Counted from the stretch's first letter, positions 1 to 18,300 are shown. The stretch: 52,930 bases of DNA from Alphaproteobacteria bacterium (GCA_023150455.1 JAKLKW010000022.1:1-52930), one strand, 5' to 3'. Numbers and translations: made by a program. Notes: a model not told the origin generated them from the letters alone.

Positions 1-1604
1 GGCGGCGCCGCTTGCGGCACGGCCGGCGGCGCGGCGACGGCGGCTGGCGGCGGAAGCACGACGGCGGGGCCGGCCGCAACCGGGCGCGCGGCAGCCGCAT
101 AGGCCGCCAGCGCTTCGGCGACGCGCGCGAACACCTCTTCCCAGTCGCCGGGCCGGCGCTGGCGGAACAGACGGAAGGTCGGCAGCCACGGCGTGCGCTC
201 GGGGTCGTCGGTCCAGCGCCAATCGGCGGTCGTCGGCAGCACGACGAAGCCGGTCTTGCCCAGCGCGCCCGCCAGCACCATCGCCGAGCTGTCGACGCCG
301 ACGACCAGGTCGAGCTCGCCGATCGCCTCGGCCGCGTCGACCAGGTCGCGGAACTCGCCGGCGATGTCGCGCACCAGCGCCCCGGCCCCGGCGCGGTCGC
401 GCTCGGCCGCCGCCGGGCCGGTCTGCAGGCGATACAGCGCCACGCCGGGAATGCCGGCCAGGCGCAGGAAACGGACGAAGGGACAGGTGCGATCGTCGCG
501 CTGGGCATCGACGGCACGATCCGCCCAGACGATCCCGACCTTCAGCCGCGCGCCCGGCACCGGCGGCGCCCATTGCCGCGCCTCGCGCCCCGCCGGCACG
601 CCGAGGTAAGGCACGGACGACGGCACGGTTTCGAGCGTCGTTGCGAACCGGTGCGGCAGGCTGTTGAGCGCGACCTCGAGGTCCGCGGCCGGCGGCGGCT
701 CGGCGCCCGGCACGTGCACCGCGGCCACGCCGCGGATCGTGGCGACCACGCCGGCCATCGGCGCCGGCGCCACGACGACGACGCGCGCGCCGCGCGCGGC
801 GAGCGCCGGCAGGTAGCGCAGGAACATCAGCGCGTCGCGCGCCCCCGCCTCGAGCCGAACGAGGATGGACTTACCGTCGATCGGACCGCCGTCCCAGACC
901 GGCGCGAGGCGCTGCGGGGCGCCGGGCACGCGCAACCGGTGCTCCGACTCGGCGAATCCCTGGGCGTAGTCGCCTGCCGCCAGCAGCGTCGCCGCGCGGT
1001 CCAGCCGCACCTCGGGCCGGTCGTAGCCGCCGGCAAGCGCGCGATCGAAGAAGCGCAGCGCCTCGCGCCACAGCCGCACGTCGTGCAGCACCAGCGCCAT
1101 GTTGTAGGCGGCGGCGTGGTAGCCGGGGTCGAGCTCCAGCGCGCGATGCTGGCACTGCGTCGCTTCCTGGTGGCGGCCGAGCAGGCGCAGCACGTTGCCG
1201 AGGTTGCTGTGCGCGCCGGCATTCTGCGGCTCGAGCGCGATGGCGCGGCGGTAGCAGGCGGCGGCGGCCTCGAGCCGGTTGCGCGCGCGCAGCGCCACGC
1301 CGAGGTTGAGCCAGACGCGCGCGTCGCCCGGATCGGTGCGCAACATCGCGTCATAGGCCTGGATCGCCTCGTCGAGGCGCCCGGCCCGCTGCAGCGCCAC
1401 GGCGCGGTCGAGCGCCGTCGGCGGGCGCGGCGCGCGCTGCCCGCCCATCGGCATGGCAGGCGACACGAGCGGCGAGTCGAGGCCGGGCCCCTGTACGCTG
1501 AGCGGGTCGACCTCGTCCGGACCCGGGATCGGGATTTCCGCCGTCTGGTCGGCGAGGGCTTCGAGACCCGTGGCGCCGTTGTCCTTCTCGCCGCCGTCGC
1601 TCAT
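1..1604 (-). CDS. TPR protein with glycosyltransferase-9-like domain (partial, 3' end outside window)
   Basis: The frame is open from an ATG at 1604 to the left edge, about 534 codons with no stop, so the gene continues outside. Residues 1-60 are acidic and Pro-rich with no signal peptide. Residues about 62-215 hold roughly four tetratricopeptide repeats (motifs such as WLNLGVALRARNR and HSNLGNVLRLLGR). Residues about 240-490 match the GT9-like domain of TPR glycosyltransferases (NSLPHRF, VPYLGVP, KVGIVWA, GALGK, WRWTDDPERTPW, FRQRRPGDW). An Ala/Pro-rich tail follows. The position usually reading VDTSVAH reads VDSSAMV, so a conserved His is missing and catalysis may be altered. It starts 19 bases after asd and is probably co-transcribed. 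The domain call is from memory of the family; the sugar substrate is unknown. Confidence 0.82.
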   Translation of the reverse strand, partial: MSDGGEKDNGATGLEALADQTAEIPIPGPDEVDPLSVQGPGLDSPLVSPAMPMGGQRAPRPPTALDRAVALQRAGRLDEAIQAYDAMLRTDPGDARVWLNLGVALRARNRLEAAAACYRRAIALEPQNAGAHSNLGNVLRLLGRHQEATQCQHRALELDPGYHAAAYNMALVLHDVRLWREALRFFDRALAGGYDRPEVRLDRAATLLAAGDYAQGFAESEHRLRVPGAPQRLAPVWDGGPIDGKSILVRLEAGARDALMFLRYLPALAARGARVVVVAPAPMAGVVATIRGVAAVHVPGAEPPPAADLEVALNSLPHRFATTLETVPSSVPYLGVPAGREARQWAPPVPGARLKVGIVWADRAVDAQRDDRTCPFVRFLRLAGIPGVALYRLQTGPAAAERDRAGAGALVRDIAGEFRDLVDAAEAIGELDLVVGVDSSAMVLAGALGKTGFVVLPTTADWRWTDDPERTPWLPTFRLFRQRRPGDWEEVFARVAEALAAYAAAARPVAAGPAVVLPPPAAVAAPPAVPQAAP

Positions 1605-1623
1605 CCGGGCGGGCCGGCTTTCA

Positions 1624-2664
<1,041 letters not shown>

Positions 2665-2826
2665 TTGCCGAATTCCTTGCTCCTGCCCGCCGCGCCTCGG
2701 CGGCCCGTGCGTTCAAATAGCCCCGAGGCTTCGGAGATTCAACGCGAATCGAGCGCGGCCGCGTTCCATGGACGGCCCCGATCCGGGCTGACCGGCGCGC
2801 CGATCCGGGCTACAGTCGCCGCCCCG

Positions 2827-3963
2827 ATGTCGTCCCGCCAGCCCGCATCCGCGCATAGCGGCCCGCTCTTCGCCTATCGCGCCCGTCTGCACGAGGGCGC
2901 GCTCGAGCCCGACCAGGGGCAGGAGCTGGCGGCCGAGAAGCTGCAGAGCCTGCACAACGCGTTGCGCCACTTCCGGCCGTCGCAGGGCGCCGGCGGCTGG
3001 AAGGAGCGGCTCGGCCTCGGCGCGCAGCGCGTCGAGCCGCCGCAGGGTCTCTATATCTATGGCGGCGTCGGGCGCGGCAAGTCGATGCTGATGGACCTGT
3101 TCTTCGCCACGGCGCCGGTCAGGGCCAAGCGCCGGGTGCATTTCCACGCCTTCATGCTCGAGGTGCAGCGCCGCCTGCACGAGGCGCGCGAGCAGAAGCA
3201 GCCCGAGCCGCTGCAGCCGTTGGCCGACCAGCTGGCGCGCGAGGCGTGGCTTTTGTGCTTCGACGAGTTCCACGTCTACAACATCGCCGACGCCATGATC
3301 CTCGGCCGGCTGTTCGAGGCGCTGTTCCAGCGCGGCGTCGTGGTGGTCGCCACGTCGAACTGGGCGCCGGACGAGCTCTACAAGGACGGGCTGCAGCGCG
3401 AGCGCTTCCTGCCGTTCATCGAGATCCTGAAGCGCAAGCTCGACGTGCTGCACCTGGGGGGCGGCCAGGACTACCGGCTGGCGCGCCTGCGCAACCTGCC
3501 GGTCTATCACCATCCGCTGGACCAGACGGCCGAGCAGGCCCTCGACCAGGCCTTCGCCGCGCTCACCGATGCCGCCGTCGGCGAGGCGCTGGAGCTCGGC
3601 GTCGACGGCGGGCGCATCCTCAAGCTCGCGCGGACCGCGCTCGGCGTCGCCCGGGCCAGCTTTGCCGAGCTGTGCCAGCGCCCGCTCGGCGCCGCCGACT
3701 ACCTGGCGCTGGCCGAGAGCTTCCACACGCTGATCCTCTCCGGGGTGCCCCAGCTCGGCCCCGAGCGCCACAACGAGGCGCGGCGGTTCATGGTGCTGGT
3801 CGACGTGCTGTACGAGCACCGCGTCAACCTGGTGATGTCGGCGGAACGGCCGCCGCACGCCCTCTATCCGCAGGGCATCGGCGCCCAGGAGTTCCAGCGC
3901 ACCATCAGCCGCCTGATCGAGATGCGCTCGGCCGACTATATCGACGCGCCGCACGCCTCTTGA
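2827..3963 (+). CDS. zapE: Cell division protein ZapE (AFG1-like ATPase)
   Basis: A 378-residue AAA-type ATPase of the AFG1/ZapE family. In E. coli ZapE associates with the constricting FtsZ ring; in mitochondria AFG1 helps quality control of respiratory complexes. The sequence shows Walker [14 protein letters not shown] near residues 78-90, Walker [10 protein letters not shown], and the family signature [24 protein letters not shown]. The C-terminal part ends with [14 protein letters not shown], also typical. I chose the ATG at 2827, which opens on [10 protein letters not shown] just upstream of the conserved region; the frame is open far upstream, but that stretch is antisense to asd. Family assignment is firm; the cellular role is by homology. 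Confidence 0.93.
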   Translation: MSSRQPASAHSGPLFAYRARLHEGALEPDQGQELAAEKLQSLHNALRHFRPSQGAGGWKERLGLGAQRVEPPQGLYIYGGVGRGKSMLMDLFFATAPVRAKRRVHFHAFMLEVQRRLHEAREQKQPEPLQPLADQLAREAWLLCFDEFHVYNIADAMILGRLFEALFQRGVVVVATSNWAPDELYKDGLQRERFLPFIEILKRKLDVLHLGGGQDYRLARLRNLPVYHHPLDQTAEQALDQAFAALTDAAVGEALELGVDGGRILKLARTALGVARASFAELCQRPLGAADYLALAESFHTLILSGVPQLGPERHNEARRFMVLVDVLYEHRVNLVMSAERPPHALYPQGIGAQEFQRTISRLIEMRSADYIDAPHAS

Positions 3964-4124
3964 CGGCCGGTGGCGGCGCATCGCGGGCCGCAGGGACCCC
4001 GGCCGCCCGCCGTTTGTCCGTTGGGCGGCCCTGGCTCACGCAAACTTGCCTCGCGGCGGACTATGCCGGCCCGCTAGAGTGTCCATTATCGGTCGGCATT
4101 CGAACGCAGGGAGGACACGCGACC

Positions 4125-5015
<891 letters not shown>

Positions 5016-5051
5016 GCGCCAGTCGATCCGCGCGCCCTCCATTCAAGTCGG

Positions 5052-5074
5052 CGGCCCGACCCGATGGCGGGCCG
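5052..5074. terminator. Candidate bidirectional terminator hairpin
   Basis: Seven-base perfect inverted repeat CGGCCCG/CGGGCCG with a nine-base loop, in the 110-base gap between the convergent hydrolase and protease genes. There is no T-run on either side, so intrinsic termination is only suggested by position. Confidence 0.35.
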
Positions 5075-5125
5075 TCCTGCTCCCACACTTGGCAAATGGC
5101 GCCGGCGGAAGCGGCGCTCTGCGTC

Positions 5126-6172
5126 CTAACGCACGGCGCAGGTCGCGTGGCCGCGCCGGCTCAGCGCCGCGCAGAGCGTCTCGGCGCGCCCGCGCTCCGC
5201 GATCGTGCCGGCCAGCAGCCGTACGAACTCGCTCTTGCCGGTCGACCCGAAGCGCTGCATCTCGGGCTTGAGGCCCGCCAACAGGTCGCCGTAGCGCCCG
5301 GTCAGGTAGCTCCAGGTCTGCTCGGCCTGGCGCGCGTCGCGGGTCACTGCCAGCTCCAGGCGAAAGGCGCCCGCGCCTCCGGTCCGGACCGGAACCGCGT
5401 CGCGCACGCCCTCTGCCGGGGCGTCGGGCGACGCCGCGCCGACCACCGCCATTTCCGCCGCCGGCGGCAGCGTCGCGATCCTGGCGAACTCGTCGATCGC
5501 GATCGCGAAGCCGATGGTCTGGATCTCGTTGAGGATGAAGCTCGTGATGCCGACGAGGTTGCCGAACCGGTCGAACAGCCCGCCGCCCGACGAGCCCTGC
5601 GATATCTGCGCGGTGATCTGCACCAGGGATTGCGTGTTGCGCCGGCGCAGGCCCGCGATCAGCCCCTCGCCCAGCGAGTTCTCGAGACCATAGGGCGATC
5701 CGATCGTGACGATGCGCTCGCCGGTCGCCAGGGTCGCATAGGGCCGGATGCGCTTGACCGGCGTCAGCACCGCATCGGCTACGGTTAACACGCAGACATC
5801 CGACGCCTCGTCCGCGCGAGCCAGCACGGCGGTCCGCGCGCTGCCGGCACGCAACAGGACGATCAGGGACTTGTCCTTGACGACGTGGCAGTTGGTGATC
5901 GCCTCGCGCGCGCCGATCGCGACCGCCGAGCCCAGGCTGATGCTGCGGCGGCGCTTGAAGTCGTCCAGCGAGCCCGCGGCCTGTACCATATGGACCGACG
6001 GCGACAGCTGGCGATAGAGCTGCTCGGCGGAAAGCGCGCGTTCTTCCGACTGCGCGCCGGCAGGGGCCAGCAGCATTGCCGAGAACGCCAATAGAGTGCG
6101 TGCCAGCCGTCCGCCGAGACGGGCCGGCGTGCGATTGACGGCCCTGCCGGCCAAGGCTATAACCCGCGCCAC
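5126..6172 (-). CDS. Trypsin-like serine protease with C-terminal SPOR domain
   Basis: A 348-residue secreted protein. Residues about 20-41 form a signal peptide (hydrophobic LARTLLAFSAMLLAP, cleavage near AGAQS). Residues about 55-235 are an S1/HtrA-like protease domain with the triad His96 (ITNCHVV), Asp125 (SDVCVL) and Ser195 (QGSSGGGLF). After an Ala/Pro linker, residues about 268-348 look like a SPOR domain (AFRLELAV, GDLLAGLKPEM, ETLCAALSRRGHATC), a fold that binds septal peptidoglycan lacking stem peptides. I infer an envelope protease recruited to the division site; no PDZ domain is seen. The gene is divergent from rpsT, whose promoter overlaps its first codons. Confidence 0.88.
   Translation of the reverse strand: MARVIALAGRAVNRTPARLGGRLARTLLAFSAMLLAPAGAQSEERALSAEQLYRQLSPSVHMVQAAGSLDDFKRRRSISLGSAVAIGAREAITNCHVVKDKSLIVLLRAGSARTAVLARADEASDVCVLTVADAVLTPVKRIRPYATLATGERIVTIGSPYGLENSLGEGLIAGLRRRNTQSLVQITAQISQGSSGGGLFDRFGNLVGITSFILNEIQTIGFAIAIDEFARIATLPPAAEMAVVGAASPDAPAEGVRDAVPVRTGGAGAFRLELAVTRDARQAEQTWSYLTGRYGDLLAGLKPEMQRFGSTGKSEFVRLLAGTIAERGRAETLCAALSRRGHATCAVR
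6135..6163 (+). promoter_or_regulatory. Sigma-70-type promoter of rpsT
   Basis: TTGACG at 6135-6140 and TATAAC at 6158-6163 are separated by exactly 17 bases, close to the housekeeping consensus. Transcription would start near 6170, about 30 bases before the rpsT ATG. The element lies inside the first codons of the divergent protease gene. Confidence 0.75.
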
Positions 6173-6200
6173 TTTTGAAGAATAAGCAAGGATCGATCAC

Positions 6201-6461
6201 ATGGCCAATCATGCTTCCGCCGCCAAGCGCGCGAGGCAGAGCGTGCGGCGCGCCCAGGTGAACCGGACGCGTTTGAGCCGCGTGCGGACGTTCGTGAAGA
6301 AAGTCGAGACCGCCATCGCCGCCGGCGACAAGGAAGCCGCGCGCGCGGCATTGAAGGCGGCCCAGCCCGAGCTCGACCGCGCCGCGGACAAGGGCGTGGT
6401 GGCGAAGAACGCCGTCGCACGCAAGCTGTCGCGCCTGACGGCACGCATCAAGTCAATCTGA
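6201..6461 (+). CDS. rpsT: 30S ribosomal protein S20
   Basis: An 86-residue, very basic protein that binds 16S rRNA in the small subunit. The start [14 protein letters not shown] and the motifs [22 protein letters not shown] and [15 protein letters not shown] are diagnostic of S20. Length is the usual 85-90 residues. AAGCAAGGATC precedes the ATG. In many alphaproteobacteria rpsT lies just upstream of dnaA, as here, where the next gene is dnaA after about 600 bases. S20 is often autogenously regulated; nothing specific to that is visible here. Confidence 0.98.
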   Translation: MANHASAAKRARQSVRRAQVNRTRLSRVRTFVKKVETAIAAGDKEAARAALKAAQPELDRAADKGVVAKNAVARKLSRLTARIKSI

Positions 6462-7065
6462 ATCCGCTCGATACCGTCTGAAGCGGCCGGACGCGGCGCG
6501 TAGGCGCCGCGCGCGCCGTCGTATGTCCGCGTTCACCATGATCGCATTTTCCGCGCCGATCCAATGCGCTGTCGCCTGCATCGCATGTCATGGATGTGCG
6601 TACGCTCGCATCCGCGCGTGGTCCGATCGCAACAGCGCGCCAAAAAAGCCCGGCGCATGACCTCCGTGCTTGTTGCGCCGACATACGCGCGGCGTTACAG
6701 TCATCCGACAGTCAGGAGCGGCGCTGGGTTGGTCGTCGTGGCTTGGCAGATGCGCAAATTATCGACGGAACTTTCGAAATAGGCGGATCGTTTCCCTCCG
6801 GTCCCTCTCGTGCAGCAAGGATCGGACAGGATCGTCGTTCGGAAGCGTCGAGGGGTCGCGGTGGTCCGGAAGGATCGCCAACAGGCAGGGGGGCCTAGAT
6901 GTCGGACTTGTTGGTATCTGTCTCGCGCCCGTCCCGTTCTCTCCGCCGCCGACGTTTGCGAAGCAACTAAAGGTAAGAACTTTGGCTGCCGCGCCATGAC
7001 CCGATAGAGGTTCGCGCGCGGCGGGCGCAGTGTCGCTGTTGCGCCGCGGAGAACGGGGTCAGGTA
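6462..7065. other. Intergenic region between rpsT and dnaA (no convincing gene or origin)
   Basis: This 604-base gap holds no credible coding frame: the small frames present lack protein-like composition and ribosome sites. It is less GC-rich than its surroundings. I looked for DnaA boxes (TTATCCACA and relatives) and found only one weak look-alike, TTATCGACG near 6759, so it is not called an origin. It should contain the dnaA promoter and leader, but no clear -35/-10 pair stands out. A purine-rich stretch with GAACGGGGTCAGGTA leads into the dnaA start. Confidence 0.6.
6493..6510 (+). terminator. Weak hairpin downstream of rpsT
   Basis: Perfect seven-base stem GCGGCGC/GCGCCGC with a four-base loop GTAG, starting 32 bases after the rpsT stop. 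No U-tract follows, so it may be a weak or Rho-assisted terminator or only a chance GC-rich palindrome. Confidence 0.3.
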
Positions 7066-8496
<1,431 letters not shown>

Positions 8497-8597
8497 GCCC
8501 GAAACGGCCGATTCGGCGCCCGTTTCCCGCGCAATCCGCCGGCCCCGGCCAGGGCGGTCCGACCCGATTTCAGGCACTGGACTCGGGTCGATTGTGC

Positions 8598-8603
8598 TAT
8601 ACT
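8598..8603 (+). promoter_or_regulatory. Candidate -10 element upstream of dnaN
   Basis: TATACT stands out in the GC-rich 224-base gap between dnaA and dnaN, about 118 bases before the dnaN ATG. No good -35 hexamer lies 16-18 bases upstream, so this is only a suggestion that dnaN has its own promoter. Confidence 0.25.
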
Positions 8604-8720
8604 GCCGCCCCGTCTGAACGGGGTATTTGCCCGCCCGGGCAGGCCCCTGGAAACGGGCCGGCGACCGCCGGAATTGCACCCCGATCCTCTGGATTGACCC
8701 CGCCCGTCGGTGACACGGAC

Positions 8721-13462
<4,742 letters not shown>

Positions 13463-13558
13463 CGGCGCCGGACGCTCCGTTCGCGCGATCGTTCAAGACA
13501 CACTCCGCTCGTCCGCATAGCGTCGGCACCCAGCTCGATTGCAGCCGGTGCTTGGAGC

Positions 13559-14155
13559 ATGTCGCTCGAGCAGAGCGTGTCCTTCTTCGTCTTCGCGCTG
13601 GTCGCCGCGATCACGCCGGGGCCGAGCAACGTGATGCTGACGGCGACCGGCGCCGCGGCGGGGGTGTGGCGCGGGCTTCCGTGCATGGTGGGGGTGTCGG
13701 CCGGGATGGGATCGTTGATCTTCGGCGTCGGCCTGGGACTGGGCAACCTGGTGCTGGGCTACCCTGCCGTGCTGCAGGCCCTGAACTGGGCCGGCGCGGC
13801 ATTCCTCCTGTGGCTGGCGTGGAAGATCGCGACGGCGCCGCCGCTCGCCGCGGGCGCGGCGGGCCGGCCGGTCGGCTTTCTCGAGGCGGCCGGATTCCAG
13901 TGGATCAACCCGAAATCCTGGCTGGTCGGCACCAGCGCCGTGGGCGCCTATCTGCAGGCCGACGGTGCCGGCGCCCTGCCGCAGGCGGCGTGGCTGGCGG
14001 CCCTGTTCGTCCTGGCGGCGGCGCCCAGCAACCTGGTCTGGCTCGCCTTCGGCGCGTCGATGCAGCTCGTCCTGCGCAGCGCGCGCGCGGCGCGCATCTT
14101 CAACATCGCGATGGCCGCGGGCCTGGCGGCGTCGATCGCCATGATCCTGTGGTGA
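13559..14155 (+). CDS. LysE/RhtB family amino-acid exporter
   Basis: A 198-residue inner-membrane protein with about six hydrophobic segments. The family start SFFVFALVAAITPGPSNVML is diagnostic of the LysE/RhtB superfamily, as are FLLWLAWKI and QWINPKSWL. Members export lysine, threonine, homoserine or related amino acids by proton antiport; the substrate here cannot be told. TTGGAGC lies just before the ATG. It is monocistronic, 96 bases after gyrB, and convergent with the ureohydrolase gene 18 bases away. Confidence 0.9.
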   Translation: MSLEQSVSFFVFALVAAITPGPSNVMLTATGAAAGVWRGLPCMVGVSAGMGSLIFGVGLGLGNLVLGYPAVLQALNWAGAAFLLWLAWKIATAPPLAAGAAGRPVGFLEAAGFQWINPKSWLVGTSAVGAYLQADGAGALPQAAWLAALFVLAAAPSNLVWLAFGASMQLVLRSARAARIFNIAMAAGLAASIAMILW

Positions 14156-14173
14156 CCGGCCGGTAGCCGCCGC

Positions 14174-15142
14174 CTAGCGGTTCCGCCTTCGGTCCACATC
14201 CTCGGCGATGACACAGAGCATCTCGAACATCAGGTTGGCGGCGTTGAGCGCCGTGTGGCCGGTCGGATCGTACATCGGCGCCACCTCGCTGATGTCGGCG
14301 CCGACCAGAAATTTGCCGCGCAGGCTGCGCAGCATCACCTGGCAGTCGCGCATGGAAAGCCCGCCGACCTCGGGCACGCCGGTGCCCATGGCATAGGCGG
14401 GATCGAGCCCGTCGATGTCGAAGCTGATATAGACCGGCCCGTCGGCGGTGACGCGGTGGATCTCCTCGATCGCGGCCGCGCGGCCCATCTCTTCGTAGTC
14501 GTCCATCGTGACGATGCGCATGCCGACGTCGTATCCGTATTTCAGGTCGTCGTCGCCGAAGCGGCTGCCGCGCAGCCCGATCTGGATCGTGCGCTTGGGA
14601 TCGATCAGCCCTTCCTCGACGCCGCGGCGGAAGGTCGTGGCATGGTTGATCCTCGTGCCCAGCAGCTCGTCCAGCGTGTCGGGATGGGCGTCGAAATGCA
14701 CGACGCCGACCGGGCGGCCGCGCGCGATGGCGCGCAGGATCGGGATCGGGATGGTGTGATCGCCGCCGACCGCGATCGGCACGGCGCCGGCGGCGTGGAT
14801 TCTGGCGAAGAAGTCCTCGATCGACCGGATGCTGGCGTCGAGATCGAGCGCGTTGACCGGTGCGTCGCCGACATCGGCCACATTGCACAGCTTGAACGGC
14901 GCGGTGCCGCTGGTCGGATGCACCTGGCGGATGATGCGCGAGGCCTCGCGCACCGCCGCCGGGCCCGAGCGCGCGCCGGTGCGGAAGTTCGTGCCGAGGT
15001 CGAACGGCACGCCGACCAGGGCGATATCGACGCCGTCGTCGACCGCCGCGCGCTGCGTGCGCATGAAGGTCGCCGGGTTGGCGAAGCGCGGCACGACGGA
15101 CGCGTCGACCGGCTGGAAGCGGGGATCGTTTCGCAACGTCAT
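14174..15142 (-). CDS. Agmatinase/guanidinobutyrase-type ureohydrolase
   Basis: A 322-residue binuclear manganese enzyme of the arginase/agmatinase family, which releases urea from a guanidino compound. The metal ligands are visible in GGDHT, DAHPD (with FDAH) and SFDIDGLDP, and the family motif DLGTNFRTGARSGPAAVRE is near the N terminus. The sequence is closer to agmatinase or guanidinobutyrase types than to arginase, but the substrate cannot be fixed. I chose the ATG at 15142 (MTLRNDPRF), which fits homologue N termini and follows AGGGAGA, although very closely; an in-frame ATG at 15166 would add eight residues. It is divergent from lhr. Confidence 0.9.
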   Translation of the reverse strand: MTLRNDPRFQPVDASVVPRFANPATFMRTQRAAVDDGVDIALVGVPFDLGTNFRTGARSGPAAVREASRIIRQVHPTSGTAPFKLCNVADVGDAPVNALDLDASIRSIEDFFARIHAAGAVPIAVGGDHTIPIPILRAIARGRPVGVVHFDAHPDTLDELLGTRINHATTFRRGVEEGLIDPKRTIQIGLRGSRFGDDDLKYGYDVGMRIVTMDDYEEMGRAAAIEEIHRVTADGPVYISFDIDGLDPAYAMGTGVPEVGGLSMRDCQVMLRSLRGKFLVGADISEVAPMYDPTGHTALNAANLMFEMLCVIAEDVDRRRNR

Positions 15143-15376
15143 TCTCCCTGCACCGGGAAGCGCCATTACGGCACGGCCGGGCGCGCCTCGTCCAGCACCG
15201 GCCCGTTCAACCGAGGTCGAGCTCCTTGCGGTGCCGGATGAACGGGCCGCAGGCCCGCGCGCCGGGCCGAACGGTAACGACGTTGCAGACCGTGCAAGGA
15301 ATCCCCATCGTTTGTTGATTTCCGGCGCACGAGAGCCATATTTCCCTTGCTCCCCGAAACGCGGTTAACTGGACCC

Positions 15377-18300
15377 ATGCCCACGAGCGCATTCCATCCG
15401 GTCGTCGCGGCGTGGTTCGACCGCACCTATCGTGCACCGACGCCGGCGCAGGCCCAGGCCTGGCAGGCGATCGGCGCCGGACGGCACACGCTGGTCGCGG
15501 CGCCGACCGGGTCGGGCAAGACGCTGGCCGCCTTCATGGCGGCGATCGACTCCCTCGTGCGGCAGGGTCTGGCCGGCGAGCTCAAGGACGAGACCACCGT
15601 CGTCTACGTGTCCCCGCTGCGCGCCCTGTCGAACGACATCCAGCGCAACCTCGAATTCCCGCTCGCCGGCATCCGCGATGCGCTGCGGTCGAGCGGCCTG
15701 CCGGAGGTCGAGATCCGCACCGCCGTGCGCACCGGCGACACGCCGACGGGCGAGCGCGACCGCATGCGCCGGCGCGCGCCGCACATCCTGGTGACCACGC
15801 CGGAGTCGCTCTACGTCCTGCTGGGCTCGGAGTCCGGGCGCAGGATGCTGGCGGCGACGCGGACGGTCATCGTCGACGAGATCCACGCCCTGGCGCCGAA
15901 CAAGCGCGGCGCGCACCTGGCGCTGTCGCTCGAACGCCTGGCGGCGTTGTGCCCCTCCGGCCTCCTGCGCATCGGCCTGTCGGCGACGCAGAAGCCGATC
16001 GACCTGGTGGCGAAATTCCTGGTCGGGCCGGACGCGGAGTGCGCCGTCATCGACACGGGCCATCGGCGCGAGCGCGACCTGGCGCTCGAGCTGCCGCCGG
16101 TGCCGCTGGAGCCCGTGATGTCGGGCGACGCGTGGCAGCTGGTCTACGACCGGCTGGCGCGGTTGATCGAGCAGCATCGCACGACGCTGGTCTTCGTCAA
16201 CACGCGCCGGTTGTCCGAGCGCGTGACGCGCCAGCTCACCGACCGGCTGGGCCGCGAGCACGTCGCGGCGCATCACGGCAGCCTCGCGCGCGAGCAGCGC
16301 CTCGACGCCGAGCAGCGCCTGAAGGGCGGCACGCTCAAGGCGCTGGTGGCGACCGCCTCGCTCGAGCTCGGCATCGACATCGGCGAGGTCGACCTGGTCT
16401 GCCAGCTCGGCTCGCCGCGCTCGATCGCAAGCTTCCTGCAGCGCATCGGCCGGTCGGGCCACGCGGTCGACGGCACGCCGAAGGGCCGCCTGTTCCCGCT
16501 GTCGCGCGACGAGCTGGTCGAGTGCGCCGCGCTGCTCGACAGCGTGCGCCGGGGCGAGCTGGACCGGCTCGCGATCCCCGAGCGGCCGCTCGACGTGCTG
16601 GCGCAGCAGATCGTCGCCGAGACCGCCGCGGCGGACTGGAACGAGGACGCGCTCTACGCCCTGATGCGGCGCGCCTGGCCCTACCGCGACCTCGAGCGCG
16701 AGGACTTCGAATCCCTGGTGGCCATGCTGGCGCAGGGCTTCAGCACGAGGCGCGGAAGGCGCGGCGCGCTGCTGCATCACGACGCGGTCAACTTCACGCT
16801 GCGCGGGCGCCGCGGCGCCAGGCTCACCGGCCTCACCTCCGGCGGCACGATCCCCGACACTGCCGACTACCATGTGCTGCTGGAGCCGGAGAACCTGCTC
16901 ATCGGCACGGTGAACGAGGACTTCGCCGTCGAGAGCCTGGCCGGCGACATCTTCCAGCTCGGCAACCATTCCTACCGCATCCTGCGCGTCGAGCGCGGCA
17001 CCGTGCGCGTCGCCGACGCGGCGGGCCTCACGCCGAACATCCCGTTCTGGCTGGGCGAGGCGCCGGGACGCACGGACGAGCTGTCCGCTTCGGTGTCGCG
17101 CCTGCGCAGCCGGCTCGGCGGGCGGCTCGAGCGCGATCCCTCGGGCCGGCAGGCCGAGGCCTGGCTCAAATCGGAGCTCGGCCTCGACGACGCCGCCGCC
17201 GACCAGCTCGGCGAATACCTGGGATCGGCGCACGCCGTGCTCGGCTGCCTGCCGACGCAGGACCGCCTGGTGTTCGAGCGCTTCTTCGACGAGGCCGGCG
17301 GCATGCAGCTGGTCATCCATTCGCCCCATGGCAGCCGCATCAACCGCGCCTGGGGCCTCGCCTTGCGCAAGCGCTTCTGCCGCAAGTTCAATTTCGAGCT
17401 GCAGGCGGCCGCCACGGAGGACAACATCGTCCTGTCGCTGACCACGGCGCACAGCTTCCCGCTCGCCGAGGTGGCGCGCTATCTCCATTCCGCCACGATC
17501 AGGGACCTGCTGATCCAGGCGCTGCTCGACGCGCCGATGTTCATGACGCGCTGGCGCTGGGTCGCCGGCGTGTCGCTGGCGCTGCCGCGCTTCCGCGGCG
17601 GCAAGAAGGTCGCGCCGCAGCTCATGCGCATGAACGCCGAGGACATGATCACGGCGATCTTCCCCGACCAGCTCGCCTGCGCGGAGAACCTGCCGGGGGA
17701 CCGCGAGATTCCCGACCATCCGCTGGTGCGCCAGACGATCGACGACTGCCTGAACGAGGCGATGGACTTCGCCGGGCTCGAGCGCCTGCTGAAGGGACTC
17801 GAATCCGGCGCCGTCCAGGTGGTCGCGCGCGACCTGGCCGAGCCCTCGCCGCTGGCGGCCGAGGTGCTGTCGGCGCGGCCCTTCGCCTATCTCGACGACG
17901 CGCCGCTGGAGGAGCGCCGCACGCAGGCCGTCATGGGCCGGCGCTGGGTATCGCCCGAAAGCGCCGCGGATCTCGGCCGGCTCGACGCCGAGGCGGTCGC
18001 GCGCGTGCGCTCCGAGGCCTGGCCCGCGGCGGAGAATGCCGACGAGCTGCACGACGCCCTGGTCTGGCTGGGTTTCCTCACCGCGGAGGAAGCCGAGGCC
18101 GATCCGCGCTGGCGCGGCTGGCTCGCCGAGCTCGCGCGGCAGAAACGTGCCTGCCGGCTGGACACCGGGCCGGCGCGGCTGTGGGTCGCGGCCGAGCGGC
18201 TGCCGCAGTTCCAGGCGCGTTGGCGCGCCGCCGCCCTGGCCCCGGCGATCGCCGCCCCCGCGGCCTATCTGCGGCCCTGGAGCGCCGAGGAAGCCCTGGT

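Noticed and set aside
6462..7065. Chromosomal origin of replication
   Set aside because: No cluster of DnaA boxes and no clear AT-rich unwinding element.
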